NCBI RefSeq assembly: GCF_001277345.1
Contig: NZ_LIUT01000001.1
Span: 3,522,804-3,586,803 of the forward strand
Direction: 5' to 3'
Source of the DNA: Paenibacillus solani
GTDB taxonomy: Bacteria > Bacillota > Bacilli > Paenibacillales > Paenibacillaceae
DNA length: 64,000 nucleotides
The translations under genes were made by a program, and so were the position numbers. Positions 33,756 to 43,249 of the stretch are shown here, piece by piece. The notes beneath the pieces are model-generated. The model had not been told where the DNA came from and ran no database searches. It saw only the letters and a list, made by a program, of their open reading frames with translations. Every line of letters begins with the position of its first letter. The first letter of the stretch is position 1.

Positions 33756-35276
33756 TTACTTGGCTTTGTAGCTGTTTGTTGTATCTTTCAAATGCTGCTG
33801 AAAGCTCGAATCTGCTTTCAAACCGTTAATGAAGTTATCCCAATCCGCCATGCTGGACTTGCCGATCAGCACGTTCGTGAACATATCCACGAATTTCTTC
33901 TGCCAGTCGGCGCCCTTTTCCATCCAAGCCTGAGTCACAGGCAAGCCTGCAGCAGGGTTAGCCACGGAGGAATTGGCGATGGCATCGATCAGCTTGTAGT
34001 TGTAATCCTTCACGTCGGCCGGCATATCCGGTGCTTCCGCACGCTGATACTTGTTGAAATAGCCGGAGATCCATTGTGCAGTCGTAGCCGTTCCATATGC
34101 CTTGTTCTTGCCTTCTTCAGTCTGTACGATGGAGCCGTCCTCGGAAATCGTGTAGTGCACGTCCTTGACGCCGTAAGTAACCAGATTGTAACCCTCAACA
34201 GAAGCGGTTTTGTCGTAAACCTCAAGAATTTTCTTCAGCTTCGCTTCGTCAACCGTTAATTTATTGATCAGGAATACGCCATAGGAGCCGTACGCCTGAT
34301 CATGATATTTGTTGCCGTCCGGAGCGCTAGGAATTTCGTATGCTTTCAGCTCGGCATTCGCGTTGACCTTTTTCAATTCCTGGCCAAACATAAAGGCTTC
34401 GTTGACGTTGGCAATCGCCATGCCCGCTTTACCCTGGATCAACATTTCTTTGACCTGGCTGGACTTCATGACCGGCAGGTCCGGCGTGATCAAGCCGTCT
34501 ACATAGGCTTTGTTCCAAAACTCAAGCGCCGTTTTGGCTTCCTCTGTTATCCAGTATGGAAGAAGCGAGCCGTCAGCCTGCTCTTTCCAGTTCGTTCCCG
34601 CACCGAACATCGACATCAGGTAAGAGCTTACACTTGCTTGTGCAAGACCATAAGTGTCGTTCTTTCCGTTCTGATCCGGATCATTTTTTGTAAAGGCTTC
34701 CAATACTTTATAAAGCTCATCCATCGTTGTTGGAGCTTCCATGCCAACCTGCTTCAGCCAATCCTCGCGGATGATGAGGGATTCATGGCCGTCCAATGGG
34801 CGGACACGCGGAATGCCGTAGGTTTTGCCCTGAAACTTCGTATTTTCATACGTATTTTCCGGGTAAGCGGACAGGTTCGGATAGTCCTTGATATATGGTG
34901 TCAGATCCCAGAACGCTCCCTGCTCGGTTGCGGTGGAGAATACTGGATCGTTAATGTCTTCAATCAAGATAACATCCGGCAGGCTCTTGGAGGCCAGTAA
35001 TGCGTTTACCTTCTCCTTGTAGCTATTAATCGGATAGAAATCAATGTCGAGCTTGACGTTCAGCTCTTCGTTCAACTGCTTGATGCTGTCCAGATCATTG
35101 CTTGGCGATTCACCGTAGGTCATGGTGCCGATGGTGATCTCCGTAGGCTTGTCGCCTCCTGCTGCTCCCGTATCAGCAGTGTTTGTCGTCTCTCCCCCTT
35201 TGGAGCAACCTACCAGGGTTAGTGTTAGTGTAAGCGTTATTGCGAATAACCTGGTGACCCAGCTTCGTTTTTTCAT
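33756..35276 (-). CDS. Sugar ABC transporter solute-binding lipoprotein (family 1, LplA-like)
   Basis: A 506-residue extracellular solute-binding protein. It has a lipoprotein signal peptide with lipobox LVGC (Cys at about residue 24), then a Gly/Thr-rich linker and a two-lobed binding domain (EITIGTMTYGESPSNDLDSIKQLNEELNV..., FYPINSYKEKVNALLASKSLPDVILI). This LplA/YtcQ type delivers oligosaccharides to the two permeases encoded just upstream. AGGGAGGG precedes the ATG. No dedicated ATPase gene is in the locus, as usual for this class, which uses a shared MsmX-type ATPase. A terminator directly follows. Confidence 0.93.
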   Translation of the reverse strand: MKKRSWVTRLFAITLTLTLTLVGCSKGGETTNTADTGAAGGDKPTEITIGTMTYGESPSNDLDSIKQLNEELNVKLDIDFYPINSYKEKVNALLASKSLPDVILIEDINDPVFSTATEQGAFWDLTPYIKDYPNLSAYPENTYENTKFQGKTYGIPRVRPLDGHESLIIREDWLKQVGMEAPTTMDELYKVLEAFTKNDPDQNGKNDTYGLAQASVSSYLMSMFGAGTNWKEQADGSLLPYWITEEAKTALEFWNKAYVDGLITPDLPVMKSSQVKEMLIQGKAGMAIANVNEAFMFGQELKKVNANAELKAYEIPSAPDGNKYHDQAYGSYGVFLINKLTVDEAKLKKILEVYDKTASVEGYNLVTYGVKDVHYTISEDGSIVQTEEGKNKAYGTATTAQWISGYFNKYQRAEAPDMPADVKDYNYKLIDAIANSSVANPAAGLPVTQAWMEKGADWQKKFVDMFTNVLIGKSSMADWDNFINGLKADSSFQQHLKDTTNSYKAK

Positions 35277-35335
35277 TCGTAAAGACCCTCCCTTTATAAT
35301 TTATGAAGCTATAGTAAGGGGGATCCCGGAAGGTT

Positions 35336-36217
35336 TTAACCCTTCACGGAACCCACCAGCATACCCTTGACAAAGTACTTCTGCAAGAATGGATAGACCA
35401 TGATGATCGGCAGTGATGCCACTACAACGGCTGCCATCTTGATCGTCTCCGGCGGAAGAATCTGCTCGCTCTGCAGCATGGCGGCAACAGACGGATCAGC
35501 CACGTTGGTGGATGCGGAGATGAGCATCATCTGGAGCACGACCTGCATCGGACGCAGCTCCTCGGAATTAATGTACAGAACCCCGTTAAAGTACGTATTC
35601 CAGAAGCCGACGGCGAAGAACAGGCCAAAGGCAGCGATGGCCGGCAGCGAGATCGGAAGCATAATTCTTAAGAACACCCCGATATCGTTCGAGCCGTCGA
35701 TTTTTGCCGCTTCCTCCAGCTCGTCCGGCAGCTCTTGATAAAAGTTCTTCATCAGGAATACATACCAGGCACTGGTGATGGCTGGCAGAATGAGCGACCA
35801 GATTGTATCAATCAGCCCAAGGCTCTCCACCAGCAAGAAGTTCGGAATCATGCCGGGGTTGAAGAGCATCGTCATCAGAATGGCCAGCAGGAAAAATTTC
35901 TTCCCGAAAAACCGTTTGCGTGACAGTGCATATGAAAGCGCACTCGTAACGATGATGCTGATGGCCGAGCCCACAATAGCCAGAAAGGCGCTGACTCCTA
36001 GGGAGCGCAAGAACATTTCCGTCGACAAAATGTACTTGTAGGAGCTGATGCTCCATTTTTCCGGAATAATGATCAGTGATTTGCTTAAATATTCCGTCGG
36101 ATCGGTGAACGATACAATAACGACATACAGGAATGGCAGCAGGGTAACTAATCCCACAATCGCCAGTACGGTATAAATGATCGCGTTAGTAAATTTATAT
36201 CCAAAGGTTTTCTGCAT
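35336..36217 (-). CDS. Carbohydrate ABC transporter permease (LplC/YtcP-like)
   Basis: A 293-residue inner-membrane permease with about six helices. The EAA loop that contacts the ATPase is visible as ELEEAAKIDGSNDIGVFLRIMLPISLPA. It belongs to the MalG/LplC type. The ATG directly follows the TAA stop of the previous permease gene, with GGAGGG inside that gene's end, so the two are translationally coupled. It forms the importer with the upstream permease and the downstream lipoprotein. The C-terminal KYFVKGMLVGSVKG is typical. Confidence 0.94.
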   Translation of the reverse strand: MQKTFGYKFTNAIIYTVLAIVGLVTLLPFLYVVIVSFTDPTEYLSKSLIIIPEKWSISSYKYILSTEMFLRSLGVSAFLAIVGSAISIIVTSALSYALSRKRFFGKKFFLLAILMTMLFNPGMIPNFLLVESLGLIDTIWSLILPAITSAWYVFLMKNFYQELPDELEEAAKIDGSNDIGVFLRIMLPISLPAIAAFGLFFAVGFWNTYFNGVLYINSEELRPMQVVLQMMLISASTNVADPSVAAMLQSEQILPPETIKMAAVVVASLPIIMVYPFLQKYFVKGMLVGSVKG

Positions 36218-37198
36218 TTAGTAAAGACCCTCCTCGCCGATTTTCTTAGCCAGGCGATTGGCCATCACAACAAGCAGGAGACCGACAATCGATTTAAATA
36301 TACCTGCTACTGTTGCATAACTGAACCGGCCGTTCTGAATTCCTGTCCGGTACACATACGTATCAAATACATCCGCTACGTGCGACACGGGAGAGCTCAT
36401 CATCAGGTACACTTGCTCGAACCCGACTTCCATGACCTGGCCGAGTCTCAGGATCAGCAGAACGATGATTGTGCTTTTGATCCCCGGCAGCGTAACGTTA
36501 ATCATCTGCTTCCATCGGTTGGCCCCATCAATCTGGGCCGCTTCATACAGGTCCTGGTTGATCCCTGCGAGCGCTGCCAGAAAAATGATGGTACCCCAGC
36601 CGGCTTCCTTCCAGATGCTTTGCCCTGTGAGCAAGCCCCAGAAATAATTCGGCTCCGTCAGAATTCCAATCGGCTGACCGCCGAAAGCCACGATAATCTC
36701 ATTGATAATACCGTCGTGGCCCAGGATTATAAAACAAATCCCAGCGATGATAACCCATGACAAGAAATGGGGCAAATAAATAATGGTCTGAACCGTCTTC
36801 TTAAACTTCATGCTCCGCACTTCATTGATGAGCAATGACAGCACAATCGGAATAGGGAAGAAGAAGAAAATGTTCATCAGGCTGATCGCCATCGTGTTTC
36901 GGAATAGAAGCAAAAAGTCCGGATTGGTAAAGAAATCAATGAAATGTTTAAAACCGACCCACTCACTGTCCCAGAACCCCAAATATGGAGAATAGTTTTG
37001 GAAGGCGAGCGCCAGTCCCCATATCGGAAAATACTTGAATATAAGGAAAAAGAGCAACCCCGGCAGTGCAAGCAAATACAAATATTTCTCCCGGGCGAAC
37101 ACGACTTTAAATCGTTCCAGTTTTGATGCCTTTTTTCCTTTTTGTTCCCTCTCACTACCAGATGCCAAAATCGATTGTTGGATATTGGATTGCGACAA
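36218..37198 (-). CDS. Carbohydrate ABC transporter permease (LplB-like)
   Basis: A 326-residue permease of the MalF/LplB type with six helices after a charged N-terminus (KLERFKVVFAREKYLYLLALPGLLFFLIFKYFPIWGLALAFQNYSP). The EAA loop is LYEAAQIDGANRWKQMINVTLPGI. I chose TTG at 37198 because GGAGGTGG lies just before it; the ATGs at 37225 and 37219 would put that ribosome binding site inside the gene. It is the first gene of the transport part of the locus, downstream of the AraC-type regulator and its terminator. Confidence 0.92.
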   Translation of the reverse strand: MSQSNIQQSILASGSEREQKGKKASKLERFKVVFAREKYLYLLALPGLLFFLIFKYFPIWGLALAFQNYSPYLGFWDSEWVGFKHFIDFFTNPDFLLLFRNTMAISLMNIFFFFPIPIVLSLLINEVRSMKFKKTVQTIIYLPHFLSWVIIAGICFIILGHDGIINEIIVAFGGQPIGILTEPNYFWGLLTGQSIWKEAGWGTIIFLAALAGINQDLYEAAQIDGANRWKQMINVTLPGIKSTIIVLLILRLGQVMEVGFEQVYLMMSSPVSHVADVFDTYVYRTGIQNGRFSYATVAGIFKSIVGLLLVVMANRLAKKIGEEGLY

Positions 37199-37430
37199 GG
37201 TAACCACCACCTCCTGCATGTTCATGAAGCTTCACTTGCCTAATCGTTTCATGTCTGCATCTTAGCAAGCCGGCGATTTCCCCGACAATGACCAATTCTT
37301 TTGAAGGTTCCCCTCCCTTAAGCAATTATTGTGAATCCCTTGATACAGCAGTCTTTTCCGCATGCGGCACCTCAATTTTTAACTGTCGTGAGGAGATGTT
37401 AATTAAAAAAAGAACCCTGCGTTTTTGCAC

Positions 37431-37480
37431 AAAAAAACTTGCAAAATCGGGGAGGTGCAGTGTTCCCCTCTTTTGCAAGT
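37431..37480 (-). terminator. Strong terminator after the AraC-type regulator
   Basis: Outer arms of 11 bases (ACTTGCAAAA...) enclose an inner GAGGGG/CCTCCCC stem, followed by seven T on the minus strand. It separates the regulator from the transporter operon, which therefore needs its own promoter in the 230 bases between 37200 and 37430. Confidence 0.88.
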
Positions 37481-37497
37481 CTATTGCGGCATGAGCG

Positions 37498-39819
37498 TTA
37501 TTGGCATGAGCGTTGTTTTGTGTTCACATCCCGATATTGGCCCGGAGGCAGCCCGGTCTGTTTTTTGAACACCCGAATGAAATTTTTAGGATTATAGCCG
37601 ACCTGCTCGGCTATTTCATTCACCAGCAGGTCCGTCGTCACCAGCAGCTCCATTGCTTTGCCAACCCGAACCTGCGTCAAATATTCAATGAAGGAAATAC
37701 CCATCACTCGTTTGAACAGCTTGCTGAGATATGGGGGGCTTAAATTGCAAATCTGCGCGCACTGGTCCAGGGAAATGTCCAGATGGTAATGCTCGGCAAT
37801 GTATTGGGTTACCTTTTGAATGAGATGCTCATACTCCTGATTCTTTTTATTGCTCAGCGACATAATGATCGGCTCTACAATTTCATGCTTGAACCAGTCG
37901 TCCAGCTCCTGGATCGTCGAGCACCTTCTCATCTCGCTGTACAGGTCCACTACCGGCCGGCCAACCACAAGCTCGGAATCGATCTCCATCAGATAAGCGG
38001 TCCGAAGTGTCGTTGACAGCAGCTGGTCATAGGACATCAATATCAGTTCGGGATTATGAACAGCCGACCTCACTTTATCAGAGAACGCCTGCAGCATGCG
38101 CTCGGCCTCGTCAAAATTGCCAACCTGAAGCGAATCGGTGAAATGGGCCTCCAGCTCGCTCGGATACCGGTAGTTCATAGAGTTCGTCAGGCCTTTGCTC
38201 TCGATAATCTGGTTGCCGCCATGAATTATACGCGAATGAATAGCGAGATGAGCCTCGCGGTACAAATCCGGCAGCTCTTCCACCTGATCGGCCTTTCTGC
38301 TGAGGCCAATCGTCACGGGGGAGCGCAGGTAATGAGCGATCTGCTGACGCACTTCTTCCACAGCAGACCGCAGATTGTGCTCCCATGCCTCCGTTTCTGC
38401 TTCCTCGGTCCAGAGCCAGACAACCACCTCATCGTTCAACGCATTGATTACAATCCCCTGAATTTTCCGCTGCTCCAGTATCTCGGACGTAATATTTTTC
38501 ATAATAAACAGAATCAGATCCTTATCGGACTCCTGGAATTTGGCTTCTTCCGCAAACTGGTCGCAGGCAATGATAAATACAACCGCCGATTGCAGCTCAG
38601 GGATGCTGTATCTGCGCAGCAGCGCAACCAGCTGCTCGTGACGGTCATGGGTAAACTGACCTTCCATCAGCCGCAGGGCAAAAATTTCCCGGATAATGGG
38701 CAGCTGCTCATTCAGCTGTCCTTCCAGCTCCAGCGCCTTGCTGTTAATCTCGGTCCAACGCTTGTTCACATAGCTGATCTCATCCATGCCCATATCGTCC
38801 GCATGGCTGCCGCTGACCTGATACACCAGTTTTTTGATCGGCCGGTAGGCTCTCTTCGCTCCGAGCCATGCAAGGACAGTCCCTGCAACAATAACGGCCA
38901 CGACCAGAACCAGCGTCATGCCGGCAATCCAGCGCGAGCTGCTATACAATTCATCGGTTGGGATCATGTTGATGTACAGCAGATTGTACACGGGGGAAAG
39001 TTTCGTTGTGACGAGGTATTCCTTCCCTTCCAAAGGGTACATAAATTTTTGATGCTCTGTATTTGTAACCGTTATCATTTTGTACAGTTCTTGTGGTACC
39101 GAAGCGTCGCTCATTTGGAAGACCAGCTCACCCTTATCGTTCAGCACGTACATCCGCTCATTGGCATATTTGACAAATGGCTTGGCCAAAGACTCGAACA
39201 TCCGGTTATCCATCGTAATTTGGATAAAGCCGATCGGATCATTGGTATGCAGCGGGACCGCACTGACAATCGTTATGCCGTTGGCGTCTGTCCCATTAAT
39301 TGAATATCCCGCCTTCCAATACAATTGCTGCTTGTTGCTCAGCATCTGGTGGGCTACCTTCTTTTCTTCCTCTGCCACCACCTTGTGACCGCCATATGTA
39401 GCAGATATAAAATAGTTCTCGTCCAGCGTGTACAGAGAAATATCCTTGATCTGGGGATTCCCGTTTTTAAACGCCGCCAGATTTTGATATACATTCGCAT
39501 AGAAGCCCGCGTAGTTGCTATGCTTCTGCTCCTTAAAATCAGAGGTGAAGAAGCTTCCCATCTGCATCTGAATCAAATTATCCTGGATACGGTCGAGTCC
39601 CGAATCGATCGTCTGTGAAGTATAGCTCAAAATTTGCGATACATCCTGACTGGCGTCACGCTCCACCATCCTCATTGTCATGATATAGCTGGATATTCCC
39701 AAAATCATAACCGGAATAATCGATGACAGTAAAGCAATCCATATCATTTTCCGGTAAAAGGACGGCTTGCTCATAAACCATCGACTCCGGGCTATCCAAT
39801 GATCATCTTTTGTTCTCAT
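37498..39819 (-). CDS. Membrane-bound AraC-family regulator with sensor (Cache-like) domain
   Basis: A 773-residue one-component regulator of the YesN/RhgR-like type. Two membrane helices (about 20-40 and 290-315) flank an extracellular Cache-like sensor. A HAMP-like stretch, a long cytosolic linker and a C-terminal AraC DNA-binding domain with two HTH motifs follow (ISLDQCAQICNLSPPYLSKLFKRVMG and VNEIAEQVGYNPKNFIRVFKKQTGLPPGQYR). It probably senses an extracellular sugar or loaded binding protein and activates the polysaccharide locus. The ATG at 39819 follows GAGGAG at good spacing. Such regulators sit next to LplABC-type cassettes in many Paenibacillus genomes. Confidence 0.92.
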   Translation of the reverse strand: MRTKDDHWIARSRWFMSKPSFYRKMIWIALLSSIIPVMILGISSYIMTMRMVERDASQDVSQILSYTSQTIDSGLDRIQDNLIQMQMGSFFTSDFKEQKHSNYAGFYANVYQNLAAFKNGNPQIKDISLYTLDENYFISATYGGHKVVAEEEKKVAHQMLSNKQQLYWKAGYSINGTDANGITIVSAVPLHTNDPIGFIQITMDNRMFESLAKPFVKYANERMYVLNDKGELVFQMSDASVPQELYKMITVTNTEHQKFMYPLEGKEYLVTTKLSPVYNLLYINMIPTDELYSSSRWIAGMTLVLVVAVIVAGTVLAWLGAKRAYRPIKKLVYQVSGSHADDMGMDEISYVNKRWTEINSKALELEGQLNEQLPIIREIFALRLMEGQFTHDRHEQLVALLRRYSIPELQSAVVFIIACDQFAEEAKFQESDKDLILFIMKNITSEILEQRKIQGIVINALNDEVVVWLWTEEAETEAWEHNLRSAVEEVRQQIAHYLRSPVTIGLSRKADQVEELPDLYREAHLAIHSRIIHGGNQIIESKGLTNSMNYRYPSELEAHFTDSLQVGNFDEAERMLQAFSDKVRSAVHNPELILMSYDQLLSTTLRTAYLMEIDSELVVGRPVVDLYSEMRRCSTIQELDDWFKHEIVEPIIMSLSNKKNQEYEHLIQKVTQYIAEHYHLDISLDQCAQICNLSPPYLSKLFKRVMGISFIEYLTQVRVGKAMELLVTTDLLVNEIAEQVGYNPKNFIRVFKKQTGLPPGQYRDVNTKQRSCQ

Positions 39820-39837
39820 GTTAAAGGCTCCTCGCAA

Positions 39838-41250
39838 TATAAGCTATCAATGGAAATATCATTTCTATGATTTCATACATGATGATGCCTTCGATTATCA
39901 GCCTGACATTCATAAGGTTAGTCCGATTACACGACAGTCATAGAGAAGGCGCTTCCAAACGGACACTCGCTTAAAAAACACTTGTATGCATCGCATTGCA
40001 AAGAGCTTATAAAAGCAGCTTGCCAGCATATTTCTCTGCCTGTCCCGCATCGGTTGGTGTCCATCCCCCGCCCGGTACTACATCGTTTGTTCCATATAAG
40101 ACTATTATAGCAACGAGTCACCATAATTCGACAGTTTTTTTCATTAAATCGATATTTTAACGCAGTTGGTCCTGATACAATCGCCAGTCCTCGTATCAAA
40201 ACACATTCGACCATACTTGTTTAATCATCCGCCGTAATGGTGAACCCTATAATACAAAGCGGTTTAGAACCGTAAACGTGGTTATTCCCCCCTGGTTCGG
40301 AAGGAGAGCCACGGCCTCTATAGAGAGCGTTTCACGCTTTTAAGCGCAATGTGTGTGGCATCGATATAGACACAAACATAACGCCTCTTCAGGCTCCCAG
40401 TATCTCCCGGATAAATGGTTATCCGACTAAGGTACTGCCTCTGCGGGCCGTACAAAACAAGCGTTCGGTATGTGACGCCGAATGTAACAAGGGGCGTCGT
40501 TACCATCGTTAGTACTGCGGTACGTCCTGCTACAACACTAAGTTTATTGGACGTATCATTCCTCTTGAGTACTCAGTTTCATCCGGTAAATAAACCACAT
40601 AATCGATCCGGTCACTGGACTTGCCGTCACTTTCCAGCGTATCCATCTCGTGCTCACATTCGTAAGTTGATAGCTTTATCCTTGATTTATTATGATCCTC
40701 GTATAAACCGCTTCCGCATTGTACTCACCGTTAAACATATCATATGGAAACCCTTCGGTAACCGTGTTGATCGTTAGCCCCGGTAATAATGTTCATTCCC
40801 ATGGCCTACCGCCGACTTTGAGAAACAGTTAAAGTCCGAGCTGTAAAAGCATGCCATCAGGGGCATATTCAGCAAAATCGTATTCTGCCATCTGCATTAA
40901 AGGTTACATAGTCAAACACAATCACTGGAATGCCTTTTCAATCTCATTTCTTTGGCTTTCTTCTTTACACTGACTCTTGTTGCCAATGTAAAAACACCTC
41001 AAGGTTTTCTCCATATCTTACGACATGATTGCATTATCTTGAAGGTGTTTTAATTTGTCTCACACTATGGCGTCATTTCCAGGTACATTCTGCCCGGTCA
41101 ATGTTTCCGATACTTTAGACCTTAAGAACCTGGCTTTTCGCCTATACCGAGGAATTCTTATGACCTAAAATGATTACTCATCTCCATAATGCTCAATTTT
41201 CGTCTCCAATGACGTTTTCGAACAATACTTATGAGTTATTAGAAAAAGCA
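39838..41250. other. Long region without a convincing gene (possible decayed DNA)
   Basis: About 1.4 kb contains only short frames. On the minus strand, pieces in shifting frames look protein-like (about 40318-40506 with YVCVYIDATHIALKS, and about 40540-40690 with DYVVYLPDETEY), which suggests one decayed gene. At 40989-41003 and 41038-41052 a 13-15 base inverted repeat (AAAACACCT...AAG) is followed on the minus strand by GAGGTG and a TTG-started frame (LATRVSVKKKAKEMRLKR) that soon stops. This may be the end of a lost insertion element. I cannot identify any of it. Confidence 0.4.
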
Positions 41251-41282
41251 AAAACCCTTGATGATATAGCATCAAGGGTTTT
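41251..41282. terminator. Hairpin downstream of tRNA-Ala fragment A
   Basis: A perfect 13-base stem (41251-41263 with 41270-41282) ends in TTTT. On the minus strand it follows the 3' end of the tRNA fragment by seven bases, the place of a tRNA terminator. Confidence 0.75.
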
Positions 41283-41288
41283 CATGTA

Positions 41289-41335
41289 TGGAGCCTAGGG
41301 GGATCGAACCCCTGACCTCATCGCTGCCAGCGATG
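41289..41335 (-). repeat. Truncated tRNA-Ala(GGC) 3' end, copy A (att-scar-like)
   Basis: Forty-seven bases match the 3' part of a tRNA-Ala gene: the anticodon loop CTGGCAG with part of its stem, variable loop, T arm with GTTCGATC, and acceptor strand ending GGCTCCA. The 5' half is absent, so it is not a functional tRNA. Copies B (51588) and C (57569) share the same 3' end. Confidence 0.85.
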
Positions 41336-41660
41336 GAAACGTATTACGGCACAATAAGTTCGTTTGTTAAGAAGCCTGATTCTATAAGGTTTTACTAAGG
41401 TACATATACTATCGTGATAGCTCTTTAAAGGTAATGCGCTTTTTATACGCTGTCTACTTAAAGGGGATAATATCAGTTACGGAGGCTATTTATATATCGC
41501 TCATGCTGGGTCTTGGAGATTCTCACGGTAAAGCAGCCATTCAATGGGCTATTGAAAATTTGCGTTTTCGGAACGTCGTCTGGCCACACAAAGTGAACTC
41601 TTTCGCATCACTCAATCCGGCGTTTGTTCGATTTTTCGCACATAAAGCCCTCCCCCTACA

Positions 41661-41702
41661 AACAGGAAAAAGCCCTTAATATACAAGGACTTTTTCCTGT
41701 TT
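41661..41702 (-). terminator. Terminator of the second sugar ABC operon
   Basis: Arms of about 17 bases pair with one mismatch (41661-41677 with 41685-41701) and a T-rich tail follows on the minus strand, immediately after the binding-protein gene. To its left, 41336-41660 holds no recognisable gene. Confidence 0.78.
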
Positions 41703-41715
41703 CCATAATGTATCT

Positions 41716-43182
41716 TTATTGACCAGCCAAGAACTCGTCCAGCTGCTTCTGCACCTCAGCAACATAATCATCAATGCCTGCCGCCTTTAGCTTCTGGACG
41801 GCCTTCGGATATTCTGTTTCGAAATCCACGAAACCGGAACGGATCGCGGCCATATCCTTACCTGCCACTTCCTTCAAGGCTGTCTCGATGAGCTTCACAT
41901 TCTCGTTATTGAAGCGGAATCCTAATGAGTTGGATCTAACCGCATTGGTATCCCAGCTTTTATACTGATCGATAGACTCTTGGGCCACTTCCGGACCGAA
42001 CAATTGGTAATTTTGATTCCGGAACATCCACTCATAGAAAAATTCGCTGGAAGACAGCTTTTTGATTCTTCCGTCCACGATCTCGTAATCCTTGCCTTCA
42101 ACGCCATACAGGGCGAATAGGTAATTTTCCTGCGACTTGTATATCCAGTTGATAAACTTCATGGCGCCTTCCGGATTTGGTGCATTTACCGGAATGCCCA
42201 GAACCTCACCACCTGCCGCTGTAATATAACGAGGCTTATCCTCGGCCAACAGATACGTTTTAATTTCGGCATCCGGGGCATTCGCTTTGACGGCATCGAT
42301 AATTTCCATTTCTTTACCCAAGGATCCTTCCACCCATAGGTATAACCCTGTCTGCATGCGAGAGTCTCTTTCGTTATATTTAATCGTCAGATCCTCCGTA
42401 TATAATCCCCCATCATACATGCTGCGGTTAAACTTGGCGACCTCCTGAAAAGCCCCGGTTTCATAATAGCTGTATGCTTTTTTGCTGTCTTCTCCGAATA
42501 CGACCAGGTCTTCAACGGCGATCCAGTTATATTGCTCATCGGCAAAATATCGTGTCAATGGCTTAAATATAATATCGGCTGGCCCTTTCATTTCAGGAAA
42601 CTTCTCTTTTGCCCTCGTTGCGAACTCTTTCAAATCGTCCGTAGTCTTTACTTCCGTCATTCCGACGGCCTCCAGGATATCCTGACGAACAGCGACTAAC
42701 TGAAACATCGCAGAGGATGGCGCATACGCCGATGGAATGCCGTAAATCTTCCCATCAATCGTTGCCCCTTGAAGCTGCTCCATCGGCAGCACTTTCAGCA
42801 TATCCTGACCGTGCTGCTGAATCAAATCATCCAGCGGCATCGCTTGCTTCTTGTTCACGATCGTTGAAAGGTCCGGAAGCCCGTCCCAATAGAGATCGAT
42901 CGACTCATTCGCGGCCAGCATGATGTCTTTCTGCTCCCAATACTGGGCCCACGGCACGAATACGACCTCCACCTTCAACCCAAGATCGGTTGCCATCTTC
43001 TCTGCGAATTCGTTTTTGAGAAATTCGTTCATACGATCGCTTCGATCTCCAGGGTACAAAATCTTCACGGTTTCAAGCTTAGCCTCTTCTTTCCCCTCTT
43101 CGCTTCCGCCACACCCTGCCAAAACCGACAGCGAAGTGAGCAGTAGAACCAAACTGATCAGCATCATTTTCCTTGCCTTCAT
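41716..43182 (-). CDS. Sugar ABC transporter solute-binding lipoprotein
   Basis: A 488-residue family 1 solute-binding protein. The lipobox LAGC places the lipidated Cys at about residue 23. The mature part (ETVKILYPGDRSDRMNEFLKNEFAEKMATDLGLKVEVVFVPWAQYW) is typical of the DUF3502-containing binding proteins of Paenibacillus oligosaccharide importers. The ATG at 43182 follows GGGGAGGG; the ATG at 43212 does not have one. It is the last gene of an operon with two permeases, an oxidoreductase and an acyltransferase-like protein. Confidence 0.92.
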   Translation of the reverse strand: MKARKMMLISLVLLLTSLSVLAGCGGSEEGKEEAKLETVKILYPGDRSDRMNEFLKNEFAEKMATDLGLKVEVVFVPWAQYWEQKDIMLAANESIDLYWDGLPDLSTIVNKKQAMPLDDLIQQHGQDMLKVLPMEQLQGATIDGKIYGIPSAYAPSSAMFQLVAVRQDILEAVGMTEVKTTDDLKEFATRAKEKFPEMKGPADIIFKPLTRYFADEQYNWIAVEDLVVFGEDSKKAYSYYETGAFQEVAKFNRSMYDGGLYTEDLTIKYNERDSRMQTGLYLWVEGSLGKEMEIIDAVKANAPDAEIKTYLLAEDKPRYITAAGGEVLGIPVNAPNPEGAMKFINWIYKSQENYLFALYGVEGKDYEIVDGRIKKLSSSEFFYEWMFRNQNYQLFGPEVAQESIDQYKSWDTNAVRSNSLGFRFNNENVKLIETALKEVAGKDMAAIRSGFVDFETEYPKAVQKLKAAGIDDYVAEVQKQLDEFLAGQ

Positions 43183-43249
43183 ATAAGACCCTCCCCTAAT
43201 AAAATGGTTCATCTATATAAAGCCTGATTCGGCAGTAACCATGCACAGC

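Noticed and set aside
38056..39303. A 415-codon open frame on the plus strand
   Set aside because: It overlaps the AraC-type regulator on the other strand, has no ribosome binding site, and its composition (many His, Arg, Leu) is typical of antisense frames.
39927..40214. A 95-codon minus-strand frame upstream of the AraC regulator
   Set aside because: Cysteine-rich, low-complexity composition with no start signal or family motif; considered part of the non-coding stretch.
41434..41679. An 81-codon plus-strand frame
   Set aside because: No ribosome binding site, no recognisable family, and its end runs into the terminator of the ABC operon. It is probably fortuitous.
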